Part shown: piece after piece, positions 1 to 9,979 of the stretch
How positions within the stretch are numbered: the first letter of the stretch is position 1
Layout: every line of letters begins with the position of its first letter
Assembly: GCA_964036045.1 (NCBI GenBank)
Contig: OZ038381.1
Location: forward strand, 102,119,367-102,183,366
Reading direction: 5' to 3'
DNA from: Eutreptiella sp. 'Long Island Sound 2002'
Taxonomy: Eukaryota > Euglenozoa > Euglenophyceae > Eutreptiales > Eutreptiaceae
DNA: 64,000 nt
The notes under the pieces: generated by a model
Database searches by the model: none
What the model saw: only the letters and a program-made list of their open reading frames with translations
Told to the model about the DNA's origin: nothing
Position numbers and translations under genes: made by a program

Positions 1-216
1 CCACACACAGAGACCCCCTCGCCACCCCGCAAGCATCGACACATGGACACCGACACAACCGACACCAGCCCGACCCGCAGCACCCCGGGATCCCCGCGTG
101 CCAGACAACATGAGGCGCCCCACCCCCAGCCGGCTGCACCCCCACCCAACCCCACGGGGGGTTACTCCCTCGTCCCCGCCCGGGCCGCACCCCGGCGACG
201 CTCCGTACCACCACAG
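1..216. other. C-rich flank without a gene
   Basis: C/A-rich sequence rich in CCCC and CCGAC words. The short open frames here have no recognisable motif. It ends abruptly where homology to the Gypsy gag leader starts at 217. Composition resembles 24188-24780 on the other side of the Gypsy array, so both may be the same kind of host DNA. Confidence 0.4.
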
Positions 217-308
217 TAAGGAAGGTCCCTACCAGGACCGGCCCCTGCTGTACCCCTTCCGCCATAACCCGTCACTCCCAGGGTCTTGCTCCTCACCAGG
301 GTCTGCAT
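217..308 (-). pseudogene. Truncated gag start of a tandem Gypsy copy
   Basis: The minus strand from the ATG at 308-306 gives about 30 codons that match the first codons of gag in the split element H1 (ATG at 21953) and in B (ATG at 9980). Homology stops at 217, so only the N terminus remains. It lies directly downstream of an LTR and leader, which is the arrangement at a 5' end. It therefore belongs to a second element sharing the LTR at 1282-2507, not to the 3' end of H1. No function is expected from the fragment. Confidence 0.75.
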
Positions 309-1281
309 TTCCACAAAAAATAGAAAAAAGCTCCTTCACACAGACCCTTGCAATCCCCAAGCACAATCCAAATCCAATCCACACTGCGGGCTTCCGTTCA
401 GCACACCGGTTGTCTCACGGTGGCGGGCATGTACAAGAATTGCACCAAAGAGGAAAGCCCTGAGATATCTCAGCCATAGACTCAGCCATAGACCCCTCAT
501 TCCCTGGACGCAAGACCTTCCCCTGACTCACCAACATGATGCCCTGAACCCAGTCAAATAAGATGGCTAAATGCCATGTGTCTAAAGTCACTACACAAAC
601 CCCAAAGATGTGTTCACTCCCAAGCCTCCAAATCCTAGCCCAATAGAGGAGGTGGCGTGTCATGGCCTAGAGTGGCACTCAGGACCCTGCCCTACCCTGA
701 CATAAACTTGGTTGGGCTTGGAGTCGATTGGGCTTGGAGGGGTGCCCCATGAGGATGACCTCAGAACATGGCAAAATCAGGCAAATCACACCATTATGCC
801 CAAAATCAATCATATACTCAAAAATGCATACGGCAAATATTCAAATGCTCCATGCATGTGTCAAACCGGAAAGTAATATACAAGGGTGATATAGACCAAA
901 AGTCCATGCCCAAGAATGTCCCATCATTGGCTCCGAAACCCCTCTGGTTATGTACATGACGTGCTTCACAAGTCAACTCATGAATTTGAGACCTAATTTT
1001 GTGAGGCCTCGTGTGCCACGCCAAAGTGACCACGTGATCCGGCATATGGTGAGGTACAACACCGAAGCATATGCCAACATATAAGGAACATACCATAGTT
1101 CACAGATCTCTAGGCACTTTACTGTTAGCCGACCAGTCGAGCACATAAAATACAAAAATGAGCATAAAATGAGGTCAAAAACATGCAAGTAAGGCCAAAT
1201 TCAAGATAATTACAATAGTATATAACTTCGCTCACCCATGGTATCAACATATGATTCAAAACACTATTGCTTGGGACCATT
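309..1281 (-). other. Gypsy leader with primer-binding site (tandem copy)
   Basis: About 970 bp that match the leaders of B (8924-9979) and H1 (21954-22968) along their length. A TGG-starting primer-binding candidate begins at 1279 on the minus strand, three bases after the LTR end, followed by CCCAAGC as in the other two copies. No gene is seen. The short frames on both strands are not supported by anything else. Confidence 0.7.
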
Positions 1282-2507
1282 TGTAAAACAATCCCCCACT
1301 TGGATCTCCACATGGGCTCATAGGGACACCTTCGAACCTCCTCCCAACACGCACCATGAAAATGGGGAAATTGATAATGGCGCTTGTGGGTCGCTCTCTG
1401 AGCCCTCCCACATGCACTATATGAGCGGTAGACTTAGTCTAGCGCTATGGAGCTCACCATTGGGACATGGGCGAAGCCCTTGCCACGTATGACTCCACAT
1501 ATCTTCCTACAAACAGAGATATGTAACATGGGCGTGAGCATATCGAAGCACATACCATGCATATAACACATACCCTCAAAAAGTGGCTCCCACCATGATA
1601 TGCCATGCCCCTCCATGGACATAATTTCACGTTAAAAAAACGTAGGAACCCAAGGAAAATATCTATGCAACACCAACACTCATGCGGTACACTCGAAAGA
1701 CGCATTAAAATATTAGGTTGCACGGTCCAAGAGTTATATATCACTTTCTACCCTATTGACCATTATCCCTTGCTACACCGATCATGTGTATACATCAAAG
1801 GCGTTTGACGATCCCTGAATTAAGTTGAGACCAACGCGTTTCCAACCCTATTCTCGAAATTGGTATTCCTCGCCGTGAGTCGGAGATATGCTTCTTCAAA
1901 GTGGCCTCACGAATCAATTTTGTTTCGACTATATCTCCAAGCAAAATGAGGGACATAACAAAAGGAAAGTTGATTCGTGATCGGGGAAAAATGTAGGGCC
2001 ACTCGAGATTCATCATATCAAGTGCGGCGATGTCGAAGTCGAAAATCCGATTCTGAAAGTCTGAAAAAATTGGATTAATATTGCGAGTGTATAATATGAA
2101 AATTGCGGAAGCAACGAACCCGTTACTGATAAAATCTGACCCTTCAGCAGGGTTTCCGCCCAAATATCTGTAAATAACAGTTAACCAATCGGCTACCGCA
2201 AAATCGCGAGCCAACTGACAGTCGCCGATACATTGACAATCAGAACGGAAAGCGGAAAAAATTATGGGAACATTATGATAAAAAAACCCTGTTGATTCCT
2301 GATATTCTGATATATAAATCTCAGCTGGCGGCGCCTCGGTACTGAATATGCCCGCTCATAGCTGGAATGGCCAAACTTATCACACTGTCACATCAGGTTA
2401 GGTGAGGTCGATGGGAGAGTATGATACCAGCCAATGGCGGCTTGCCGGCACATAGATACACACCCCAAGTGACCCAAAGATGGCCACGGGGGTCCGAACC
2501 GGCTTCA
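1282..2507 (-). repeat. LTR of H1 (3' LTR, shared with tandem copy)
   Basis: 1226 bp, starting TGAAGCC at 2507 and ending CA at 1282 on the minus strand, preceded by a polypurine tract. It aligns along its length with 7697-8923, 17385-18610 and 22969-24187. It serves as 3' LTR of H1 and, because a leader and gag start follow it, also as 5' LTR of the truncated tandem copy. Confidence 0.88.
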
Positions 2508-2518
2508 CCCCTCTTCTC
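2508..2518 (-). other. Polypurine tract of H1
   Basis: The minus strand reads GAGAAGAGGGG directly before the TG of the LTR. This is the position and composition expected for the plus-strand priming site of an LTR retrotransposon. B carries GAGAAGGGGGG at the same place (17374-17384). Confidence 0.75.
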
Positions 2519-2893
2519 AGAGCGTTGTATCCGCTCGGAAGTCATTGAAGAGAGGACGGGAGGACCCCATTGGGCTGGACACCCCCCCCCCATGTCCCAA
2601 GGACACATGGAGGCCCCACACACGTCGTAGGCGTCCCCCATGCCCCAGGGGATGGGTGAGGACACCGGTGCCCTACGCAATATGTTGTCTCCTCTTGATC
2701 TACAACATGGACCAAGGGGATCAAAGATAGAGAAACGCCGTCGGTCGACCTAAATAAGTATACCACAATGAAATATATATGTGGAGATTGAGTGAAGGGG
2801 GTATATGGCCAATCAAGGCCCAAAAATCCCCAGATGAACGCCCTCACCTGTCTCCCAAGCACAAAAACAAACAAAAATGCCAAGGGGGATCCA
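2519..2893 (-). other. 3' untranslated segment of H1
   Basis: About 375 bp between the pol stop and the polypurine tract, alignable with 16992-17373 of B. No gene is seen. It includes an AT-rich stretch with ATATATAT near 2775 and a run of nine C near 2581. Confidence 0.5.
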
Positions 2894-4858
2894 TTACGGT
2901 GCTACTGCAGCCACCAAATTGACCAACACGTCCTTGACATCCAAAGAAATGTTCTTTTTCTTCAGATAATCCATCCAGACCGTGGTGTACCTCGGCACAA
3001 AGCTGCTCGGAGGCTCCCACGAATCCCTGGACGCGGCCAATCCCTTCCAACGGACTTTATAAAGCCTCCCCCCAGGCGTCCCCGGGTCCGGCTTGTCTGC
3101 CAGGATTCTCTCGGCGGTGAAGTCGTCGTCCTCACCCTCGTCGTCCGAGTCCACATCGCCGGCCGTAAACTCGAAGGTAACAGGACGTCCGCTGGGGTCT
3201 GGTGCTCGGGGACGAAGCTGGGTATGGTCGCGGTCCGGGATCTTGTTATCCCCCACACGAACCGCATACACATCCTGCCCGACCTTCCGCACGATTACCC
3301 CCGGCACATACCAAGACGCCTGCCGATGCCTGGACAGGACATCCTTGTGGTGCCGCTCCACCCATACGGTGTCTTGGAGAGCATATTTCTGGACTTTTCC
3401 CTGCTTGAAGTACTGGGCCCCCTTCTCATGCTCCTCCTGAACTGCCTTGCACACCTTGGCCGCCGTGTCGTCCGCCTCAGCCATCATAGCGTTCGCATTC
3501 CGGGCCACTTTGCCATTGTTCAACCACGGGAGAGTGCGTGACACTCGATCCCGTAGGAACAGGATACGATGGGGCGACAGTCCAGTGGGTCCCGGAAGGT
3601 TGTGATACGCCTGGAGCACTCTCCACAGCGAGTTATACGAGTTCCGGCCCGGTTCGTCAATGTGCAGCTGGCGGAACTTCTCGAACATCTGCCGCCCGGC
3701 CACCTCAGCCCGGCCATTTGACTGGCTGTGGTACGCCACGGTCTTGGCGTGCTGAATCCCCATGTGCTTGCACATCGTCTTGAACCACGTCCCCACAAAT
3801 TGACTGCCCGAATCGCTGCAGATGACAGCTGGGACATCAAACATCGGAAGCCAATGCCAGATCATGGCATTAGCGACGGTCTTGGCCTGCAGCCCCACTC
3901 CATGCTTGTCCTTCTTGTCCTTCTTCTTGGACTTCTTGCCCGGGACCACCACGATATACCCGCTGTGCCTGTCCACCGCCAGGATGACACAGTCGTAGGT
4001 CTCTCTGTCCACGGTGACCTCAGGCATGGCGAACACATCCATGGCCACGGACCGCATAGGGGCTTCCGGTATAGCCGTGTACACCGGGTTGCCAGCCTTG
4101 GAGTGGTTGGGGCTCTTCGTGGCCCGACACACGGCGCAGTTGCTGCAGTACTTGTCCAGGAGGGCGTAGTACCCCAGTGGGAACTTGAAGCGCCACTCCA
4201 GGACCTGCTGCATCTTGTCCCGACCAGGATGCATGAGCTGGGCGTTATGAGAGTGGTCAATGAGCTCCTCCATTCGGTTCTCAGGGACCAATAGCTTGTC
4301 CTCGAGGAATAGCTTATCCCCAACCTCGGTCAAGCCCTCAGGCCATTCGTCGTCCGACGGGGCACTCGGGGCATTCCAGTACTTGCTCCAGTGATCGGAT
4401 GCCGCATAGTCATCCGACCAGTCCTTTGTGAGCAGCGACCTGACTAGCTCTACAGGGGCCACCATCCATTGCTTGTGGGTTTCCTCCCGAATAGCTTGGA
4501 CTCGGGCGCCCCGGAACTTGGCCAGGTCCGTACGGTTTGCCATCACCACAAAGCACTTTACCGCCTCTTGCTCCATGGCCTTCTCCATCTCGATGATGCG
4601 CTTGGCCTCCTTGGTCTCTTCGGCGTCCCCATGGCTGGATATGTCCATCCAAGCCTTGCCCGCGGGGTAGGCCCATCGACTGAGGCAATCTGCCACAGTG
4701 TTGTCCTTCCCCGGGACGTATACGACGCCGAGGTCGAACTTGGCGAACGTCTCATGCCATCGGGCCCTCCTTGCCGCCGGTCCCGAGGGGGTGTCGACGT
4801 GCTCCTTGTGCCAGCTCTGCAAGGACTGATGGTCCGTACAAACCAACCCCGGTTGCAA
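2894..4858 (-). CDS. H1 pol, C-terminal part: RNase H end, integrase, chromodomain
   Basis: 654 codons open on the minus strand; the first codon is not a real start but the resumption of pol after a frameshift near 4971. Residues 1-62 finish RNase H (TDHQSL, then NTVADCLSRW). A zinc-binding region has His at 202, 204 and 210 and Cys at 238, 241 and 244. The integrase core has D274, D349 and E385, with exactly 35 residues between the last two (D35E). Residues about 581-625 form a chromodomain (AERILADK, then KVRWKG and WEPPSSF), which in chromoviruses steers integration to particular chromatin. B has lost this integrase but kept the chromodomain. The piece is intact as an open frame but cannot be made from its own start. 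Confidence 0.9.
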   Translation of the reverse strand: MQPGLVCTDHQSLQSWHKEHVDTPSGPAARRARWHETFAKFDLGVVYVPGKDNTVADCLSRWAYPAGKAWMDISSHGDAEETKEAKRIIEMEKAMEQEAVKCFVVMANRTDLAKFRGARVQAIREETHKQWMVAPVELVRSLLTKDWSDDYAASDHWSKYWNAPSAPSDDEWPEGLTEVGDKLFLEDKLLVPENRMEELIDHSHNAQLMHPGRDKMQQVLEWRFKFPLGYYALLDKYCSNCAVCRATKSPNHSKAGNPVYTAIPEAPMRSVAMDVFAMPEVTVDRETYDCVILAVDRHSGYIVVVPGKKSKKKDKKDKHGVGLQAKTVANAMIWHWLPMFDVPAVICSDSGSQFVGTWFKTMCKHMGIQHAKTVAYHSQSNGRAEVAGRQMFEKFRQLHIDEPGRNSYNSLWRVLQAYHNLPGPTGLSPHRILFLRDRVSRTLPWLNNGKVARNANAMMAEADDTAAKVCKAVQEEHEKGAQYFKQGKVQKYALQDTVWVERHHKDVLSRHRQASWYVPGVIVRKVGQDVYAVRVGDNKIPDRDHTQLRPRAPDPSGRPVTFEFTAGDVDSDDEGEDDDFTAERILADKPDPGTPGGRLYKVRWKGLAASRDSWEPPSSFVPRYTTVWMDYLKKKNISLDVKDVLVNLVAAVAP

Positions 4859-7677
4859 TCCGATGTGGCCAGACCACTTCCTGAGCGCACAAACAATGGC
4901 GTACGTCTCCTTCTCCCTCGCGGTCCAGGTTCGACGTTGGCCCTCGGCCAGGATCCGGCTCCAGAACGCCAGGGTACGTGCGACCCGTCGTCCCGGACCT
5001 GCTCGAGGACTGCCCCTACAGCATAGTCCGAGGCGTCCGTCCGTAGCACAAATCCCTTGTCCGGGTCCACCAGGAATAGCCCCAGCTGCCCCAGGAGTCG
5101 CTCCTTCAGGCGGCTGAACGCATCTTCGGCTTCAGGGGTCCAGGCAAGCTTCTTCTTGCTCCCCTTCCGGCCATCGAACTTCCCGACCTGCAATATCTTG
5201 TGCAGCGGGCCCGAGAGTTCTGCATACATCCGGACATAGCCCGAATGGTAATTGCAGAACCCCATGAAGGACCGAAGTTCGCTGATGGTCTGGGGTCTCT
5301 CCCAGCGGTGCAGGGACGCCAGTTTCCCAGGCATGGGACGGCGTTGCCCGTGACCAACCACGTGACCCGCGAACTCCACTTCCTTCACAAAGAGTGAGGC
5401 TTTGGTGGGCTTGCACACCATGTTGTGCTTGTCCAGCTCGCTGAGCACTCGGCGCAGATCCTTCTCATGCGCTTCGATGAGCTCGTCCTCAGTCATGTCC
5501 TCCGTGCCGGACCCGATGATGATGTCATCCACAAAGGGGTCGGCACAGTCCCGGACAGGACCGAGTAGGTCCTCCATCATGCGCTGGAAGGCGGCGTTGC
5601 CATTCTTGGCGCCCATAGGCACCACTTTCCACTGCATGGGTCCGAGCGGCGTCGACATCGCTGTGCAGGGCGTGGAGTACGGGTGTAGCGGCATCTGGTG
5701 ATAGCCGTGTTTCAGGTCTAACACCGTGAAGAACCGCTTTTTCTGTTGCTTTTGGAGGATGGTGTCGATCAGCGGAAGCGAGTACGAGTCGTGCTCGGTT
5801 TGCTCGTTCAAACCCCTGTAATCCACCACCAACCTCCACTCGCCCTTCTCCTTCTTGGGCACGATAAAGGCTGGGCTGGCCCACTCACTGTCGGAGGGTT
5901 CGATCCAGCCCCGCTCAATAAACTCGGCCAACAACTTCTTCATGGCCTTGGCCCGATCGCCCTGAAGTTGGTACTCCCGATGACGATGGATCTTCGGGTT
6001 CGGCTTCAGCTTGATCTTCGCTGTACCACGATCTGGAGGGTTCTTGTTGGCGACGCCACTGAATAGCCGCGGATAGGCATTGATCAGCCTCTCCTTCAGC
6101 TCAGCGACCTTCGGGTTCTCCTGGGCCTCTTCAGCCGCTTGCTTCGGTATCCACACAACCGACCGCACTGCGGTATAGGCCTCTTCTGGGTCCGAGTCTG
6201 ACTTCTCCTCGTCCGATATGCCGTCTTCATCGTCGTGGGGAGCTCTTCCCACCGATAATCTTCCGAAATTTGCGGCATCAGCCTGGTTCTTATCGTTATC
6301 GGCACCCATTCTTGGAAAATCCCATGTCCGCGGATCCGACCCAACCGGACCATCATATTGGTCCGCGATGTGATCCATGACCCTCGCCACGAACTCATCC
6401 TTCTCGTACTTGCGGGTGACCAACATCTTGTCATCCCACCAATGCGGAGATGTGACCATAGCCCGCCTCTTCTTGGCCGCCACCCGGTTGTGCATCCCCA
6501 TCCGCATGTAGTTGACGACGTGGTCGATCTCGGCGTGGGATAGGACGTCAATGCCATCAATTGGCTGGTCGATCCCCTCCTTGGGCTCAAACATGACCTT
6601 CATGGGCACCGCCTCCACCCTACGGATGAATGCTTCATCACCCGTGGGCTGGGCTTGCGCCCCATCCACCAGGAAAGCCTTGGTACCCCACGCTTGACCC
6701 GGGGAGGGCATTGATACACCCTTGGCGTCGATGAACAGCTCCTCCTCTGGCCCGAATGACGTCTCGTTTAGGGTGATGGAGTCCAGCGTTGACTTGAGAT
6801 CTTCCAGCGGACATGGGGTGGATCCTATGCCGGTTATGACCAGGATCCCCTTCGCCCTATCCGCGACGATCTTGTCCACCGTACGTCTGGTATTGTCCAG
6901 GGAGCCATGCCAATACATGGGCCCCCACTCCTTCAAACCCCAATGCCTGTGCCAGGCTGAGTCTCCTCGATGCCAATGCCTCCTACACTCCCGCAGAAGC
7001 CGGGCATCCCGGGAAGCAAAGACGTCCGTCTCGGGCTGTTCGGCTCCCAGTGTCTGGATCATCCTGTCATACACCTGTGGCGCCATTCCATACTCCGTGA
7101 GCTGAACTCCGCGGTCTCCTCTGGACTTGGCACCCGCAGCTTGCACCGCTCGGACGATCCGATCCTCTTCCTCAGCATTCCATCGGGATGATCCGCATGC
7201 ATAATCTGTGGACAGCCATGTGGGGCATTCATCATCCTCCCGGACCAGCGTTGCGCGATGGCGAAGGGCTCCAATGGCATTTGCCACCATGAAGTCATAC
7301 CCCATGATCATATCCCAATCTGTAATGTGGGCCACATAGAAGTTCCTGGATAGAGTGCTTCTCTTTGCCAGATCAGGGCGGTTCAAGCGCTCATGCTCCC
7401 AGAATTCCATACTGATAGTGGCCTCATGGGTGCCACCACCCATAATCTCTCCATTGACCACCTTCAGGCGTACCGGTCTACGACTGGGCTGCAGGGATTC
7501 CTCCTTGAACAACCCCCTCCAGACCAAGCTCACCTGGGCACCCGTATCCACCAAAACATCCACCACCAACTCCTCTTGTCCGCACCGTACACGCACCGTC
7601 AAGTGCAACTGCCGCTCGTCACCATGCGGTGTATGGACGACTCTCACGGCATGCAACTCTAGCACATCCGGGTGCAT
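4558..7677 (-). CDS. H1 pol, N-terminal part: protease, linker domain, RT, start of RNase H
   Basis: 1039 codons open on the minus strand, homologous to pol down to about 4971, after which the frame is shifted by one missing base. Residues 40-52 are a retropepsin site (VLVDTGAQVSL). Residues about 150-500 are a long linker discussed in the findings. RT spans about 585-775: motif A is TVLDLKHG with Asp653 and the catalytic box is FVDD at 715-718. RNase H begins near 846 with RTDAS around 880. The homologous frame continues upstream to 7696, where element B interrupts it; the missing beginning is at 18869-18616. The frameshift in RNase H makes the gene non-functional. Confidence 0.9.
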   Translation of the reverse strand: MHPDVLELHAVRVVHTPHGDERQLHLTVRVRCGQEELVVDVLVDTGAQVSLVWRGLFKEESLQPSRRPVRLKVVNGEIMGGGTHEATISMEFWEHERLNRPDLAKRSTLSRNFYVAHITDWDMIMGYDFMVANAIGALRHRATLVREDDECPTWLSTDYACGSSRWNAEEEDRIVRAVQAAGAKSRGDRGVQLTEYGMAPQVYDRMIQTLGAEQPETDVFASRDARLLRECRRHWHRGDSAWHRHWGLKEWGPMYWHGSLDNTRRTVDKIVADRAKGILVITGIGSTPCPLEDLKSTLDSITLNETSFGPEEELFIDAKGVSMPSPGQAWGTKAFLVDGAQAQPTGDEAFIRRVEAVPMKVMFEPKEGIDQPIDGIDVLSHAEIDHVVNYMRMGMHNRVAAKKRRAMVTSPHWWDDKMLVTRKYEKDEFVARVMDHIADQYDGPVGSDPRTWDFPRMGADNDKNQADAANFGRLSVGRAPHDDEDGISDEEKSDSDPEEAYTAVRSVVWIPKQAAEEAQENPKVAELKERLINAYPRLFSGVANKNPPDRGTAKIKLKPNPKIHRHREYQLQGDRAKAMKKLLAEFIERGWIEPSDSEWASPAFIVPKKEKGEWRLVVDYRGLNEQTEHDSYSLPLIDTILQKQQKKRFFTVLDLKHGYHQMPLHPYSTPCTAMSTPLGPMQWKVVPMGAKNGNAAFQRMMEDLLGPVRDCADPFVDDIIIGSGTEDMTEDELIEAHEKDLRRVLSELDKHNMVCKPTKASLFVKEVEFAGHVVGHGQRRPMPGKLASLHRWERPQTISELRSFMGFCNYHSGYVRMYAELSGPLHKILQVGKFDGRKGSKKKLAWTPEAEDAFSRLKERLLGQLGLFLVDPDKGFVLRTDASDYAVGAVLEQVRDDGSHVPWRSGAGSWPRANVEPGPRGRRRRTPLFVRSGSGLATSDCNRGWFVRTISPCRAGTRSTSTPPRDRRQGGPDGMRRSPSSTSASYTSRGRTTLWQIASVDGPTPRARLGWTYPAMGTPKRPRRPSASSRWRRPWSKRR

Positions 7678-7691
7678 CAGGACTTCGAGGG

Positions 7692-7696
7692 TATGG
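7692..7696. other. Target-site duplication, left copy (insertion of B)
   Basis: TATGG directly before the TG of the B 5' LTR. The partner at 18611-18615 is AATGG, one mismatch. The uninterrupted relative inside B itself reads GGTATGGTC on the same strand, so TATGG is the original target and the right copy mutated. Five-base duplications are usual for Ty3/Gypsy integrases. Confidence 0.75.
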
Positions 7697-8923
7697 TGAA
7701 GCCGGTTCGGACCCCCGTGGCCATCTTTGGGTCACTTGGGGTGTGTATCTATGTGCTGGCAAGCCGCCATTGGCTGATATCATACTCTCCCATCCACCTG
7801 GCCTAACCCGATGTGATAGTGTGATAGGTTTGGCCATTCCGGCTATGAGCGGCCATATTCAGTACCGAGGCGCCGCCAGCTGAGATTTATATATCAGAAT
7901 ATCAGGAGTCAACAGGGTTTTTTTTATCATAATGTTTCCGTAATTTTTCCGCCTTCCGTTCTGATTGTCAATGTATCGGCGACTGTCAGTTGGCTCGCGA
8001 TTTTGCGGTAACCGATTGGTTAACTGTTATTTACAGATAATTTGGCAGAAACCCCGATGAAGGGTCAGATTTCATCAGTAAAGGGTTCGTTGCTTCCGCA
8101 ATTTTCATATTATACACTCGCAAAATTAATTCGATTTTTTCAGACTTTCAGAATCGGATTTTCGACTTCGACATCGCCTAACTCGATATGATGAATCTCG
8201 AGTGGTCATACATATTTCCCCGATCACGAATCAACCTTCCTTTTGTTGTGCCCTTCATTTTGCTTGGTGTTATAGTCGAAACAAAAGTGATTCGTGAGAC
8301 CACTTTGAAGAATCATATCTCCGGCTCACGGCGAGGAACATCAATATCCAGAATAGGGTTGGAACCGCCTTGGTCTCAACTCAATTCGGAAAGCATCAAA
8401 CGCCTTTGGTCTGTACACATGCGCGGTATAGCAAGGGATAATGATCAAGACGGTAGAAAGTGATATATAACTCTTGGACCATGCAACCAAATATTTTATT
8501 GCGACTTTCGAGTGTACCGCATGAGTGTTGGGGTTGCATGCAAAAATTTCTTTGGGTTCCTACGTATTTTTAACGTGAAGTTATGTCCATGGAGGGGCAT
8601 GGCATATCATGGTGGGAGCCACTTTTTGAGGGTATGTGTCACATGCATGGTATGTGCTTCCATATGCTCACGCCCATGTTATATATCTCCGTTTGTAGGA
8701 AGATATATGGAGTCATACGTCGCAAGGTCTTTGCCCATGTCTCAATGGTGAACTGCATAGCGCTAGTCTAAGTCTACCGCTCATATGGTGCATGTGCGAG
8801 GGCTTACAGAGCGACCCACAAGCGCCATTATCAATTCTCCCATTTTCGTGGTGCGTGTTGGGAGGAGGTTTGAAGGTGTCCCTACGCGTCCATGTGGGGA
8901 TCCAAGTGGGGGGATTGTTTGCA
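7697..8923 (+). repeat. 5' LTR of B
   Basis: 1227 bp, beginning TGAAGCCGG and ending TTTGCA, the canonical TG...CA form. Candidate TATA-like boxes are seen at 7886-7895 (TTTATATATC) and near 8463 (GATATATAAC). Which one, if either, sets the transcription start cannot be told from sequence. Confidence 0.9.
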
Positions 8924-9979
8924 AATGGTCCCAAGCAATTGTTATTTGAATCATATGTTGATACCATGGTTGAGCGAAGTTATATACTATTGTAATTATC
9001 TTGAATTTGGCATTATTTGCATGTTTTTGACCTCATTTTATGCTCATTTTTGTATTTTATGTGCTCGACTGGTCGGCTAACAGTAAAGTGCCTAGAGATC
9101 CGTGAACTATGGTATGTTCCCTTTTTGTTGGCATATGCTTCGGTGTTGTACCTCACCATACGCCGGATCACTTGGTCACTTTGGCGTGGCACACGAGGCC
9201 TCACAAAATTAGGTCCCAAATTAATCAGTTGACTTGTGAAGCATGTCATGTACATAACCGGAGGGGTTCCGGAGCCAATGATGGGATTTTCTTGGGCATG
9301 GACATTTGGTCTATATCACCCTTGTATATTACTCTCCGGTTTGACACATGCATGGAGCATTTGGATATTTGCTGTATGCATTTTTGAGTATATAATTGAT
9401 TTTTCGGCATAATGGTGTGATTTGCCTGATTTTGCCATGTTGTGAGGTCATCTTCATGGGGTAGTTCTCCGAGCCCAATCAACTCCAAGTCCAACCAAGT
9501 TTATGTCATGGTAGGGCATGGTCCTGAGTGCCACTCCAGGCCATGACACGCCACCTCCCTCATTCGGCTAGGATTTGGAGGCTTGGGGGTGAACACATTT
9601 TTGGGGTTTGTGTAGTGACTTTTGACACATGGCATTAAGCCATCTTATTTGACTTGGTTCTGGGCACCATGTTGGCGAGTCAAGGGAAGGTCCTGAGTCC
9701 AGGGAATGAGGGGTCTATGGCTGTGATTGTGTCGGTTTCCATCTTTCCCCAACTTTGCTTTATTTGTGTTCATATGCCAATTTCAGGGCTTTCCTCTTTG
9801 GTGCAATTCTTGTACATGCCCGCCACCGTGAGACAACCGGTGTGCTGAACGGAAGCCCGCAGTGCAGATTGGATTGTGGATTGGGTTATTGCTGTATTTG
9901 TTGGATCTGGTTGCTGTTCAGGGTTGGAGGAGGATTGTATTTTCTATATTTTTGGATTTTGGACCCTGTATTTTGAGAA
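8924..9979 (+). other. Leader of B with primer-binding site
   Basis: About 1.06 kb between the LTR and the gag ATG. TGGTCCCAAGC at 8926-8936 is the primer-binding candidate: it starts with the complement of a tRNA CCA end, three bases after the LTR. I could not name the tRNA. The rest aligns with the leaders at 309-1281 and 21954-22968 and contains no gene; the length is unusual for a Gypsy leader. Confidence 0.65.
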
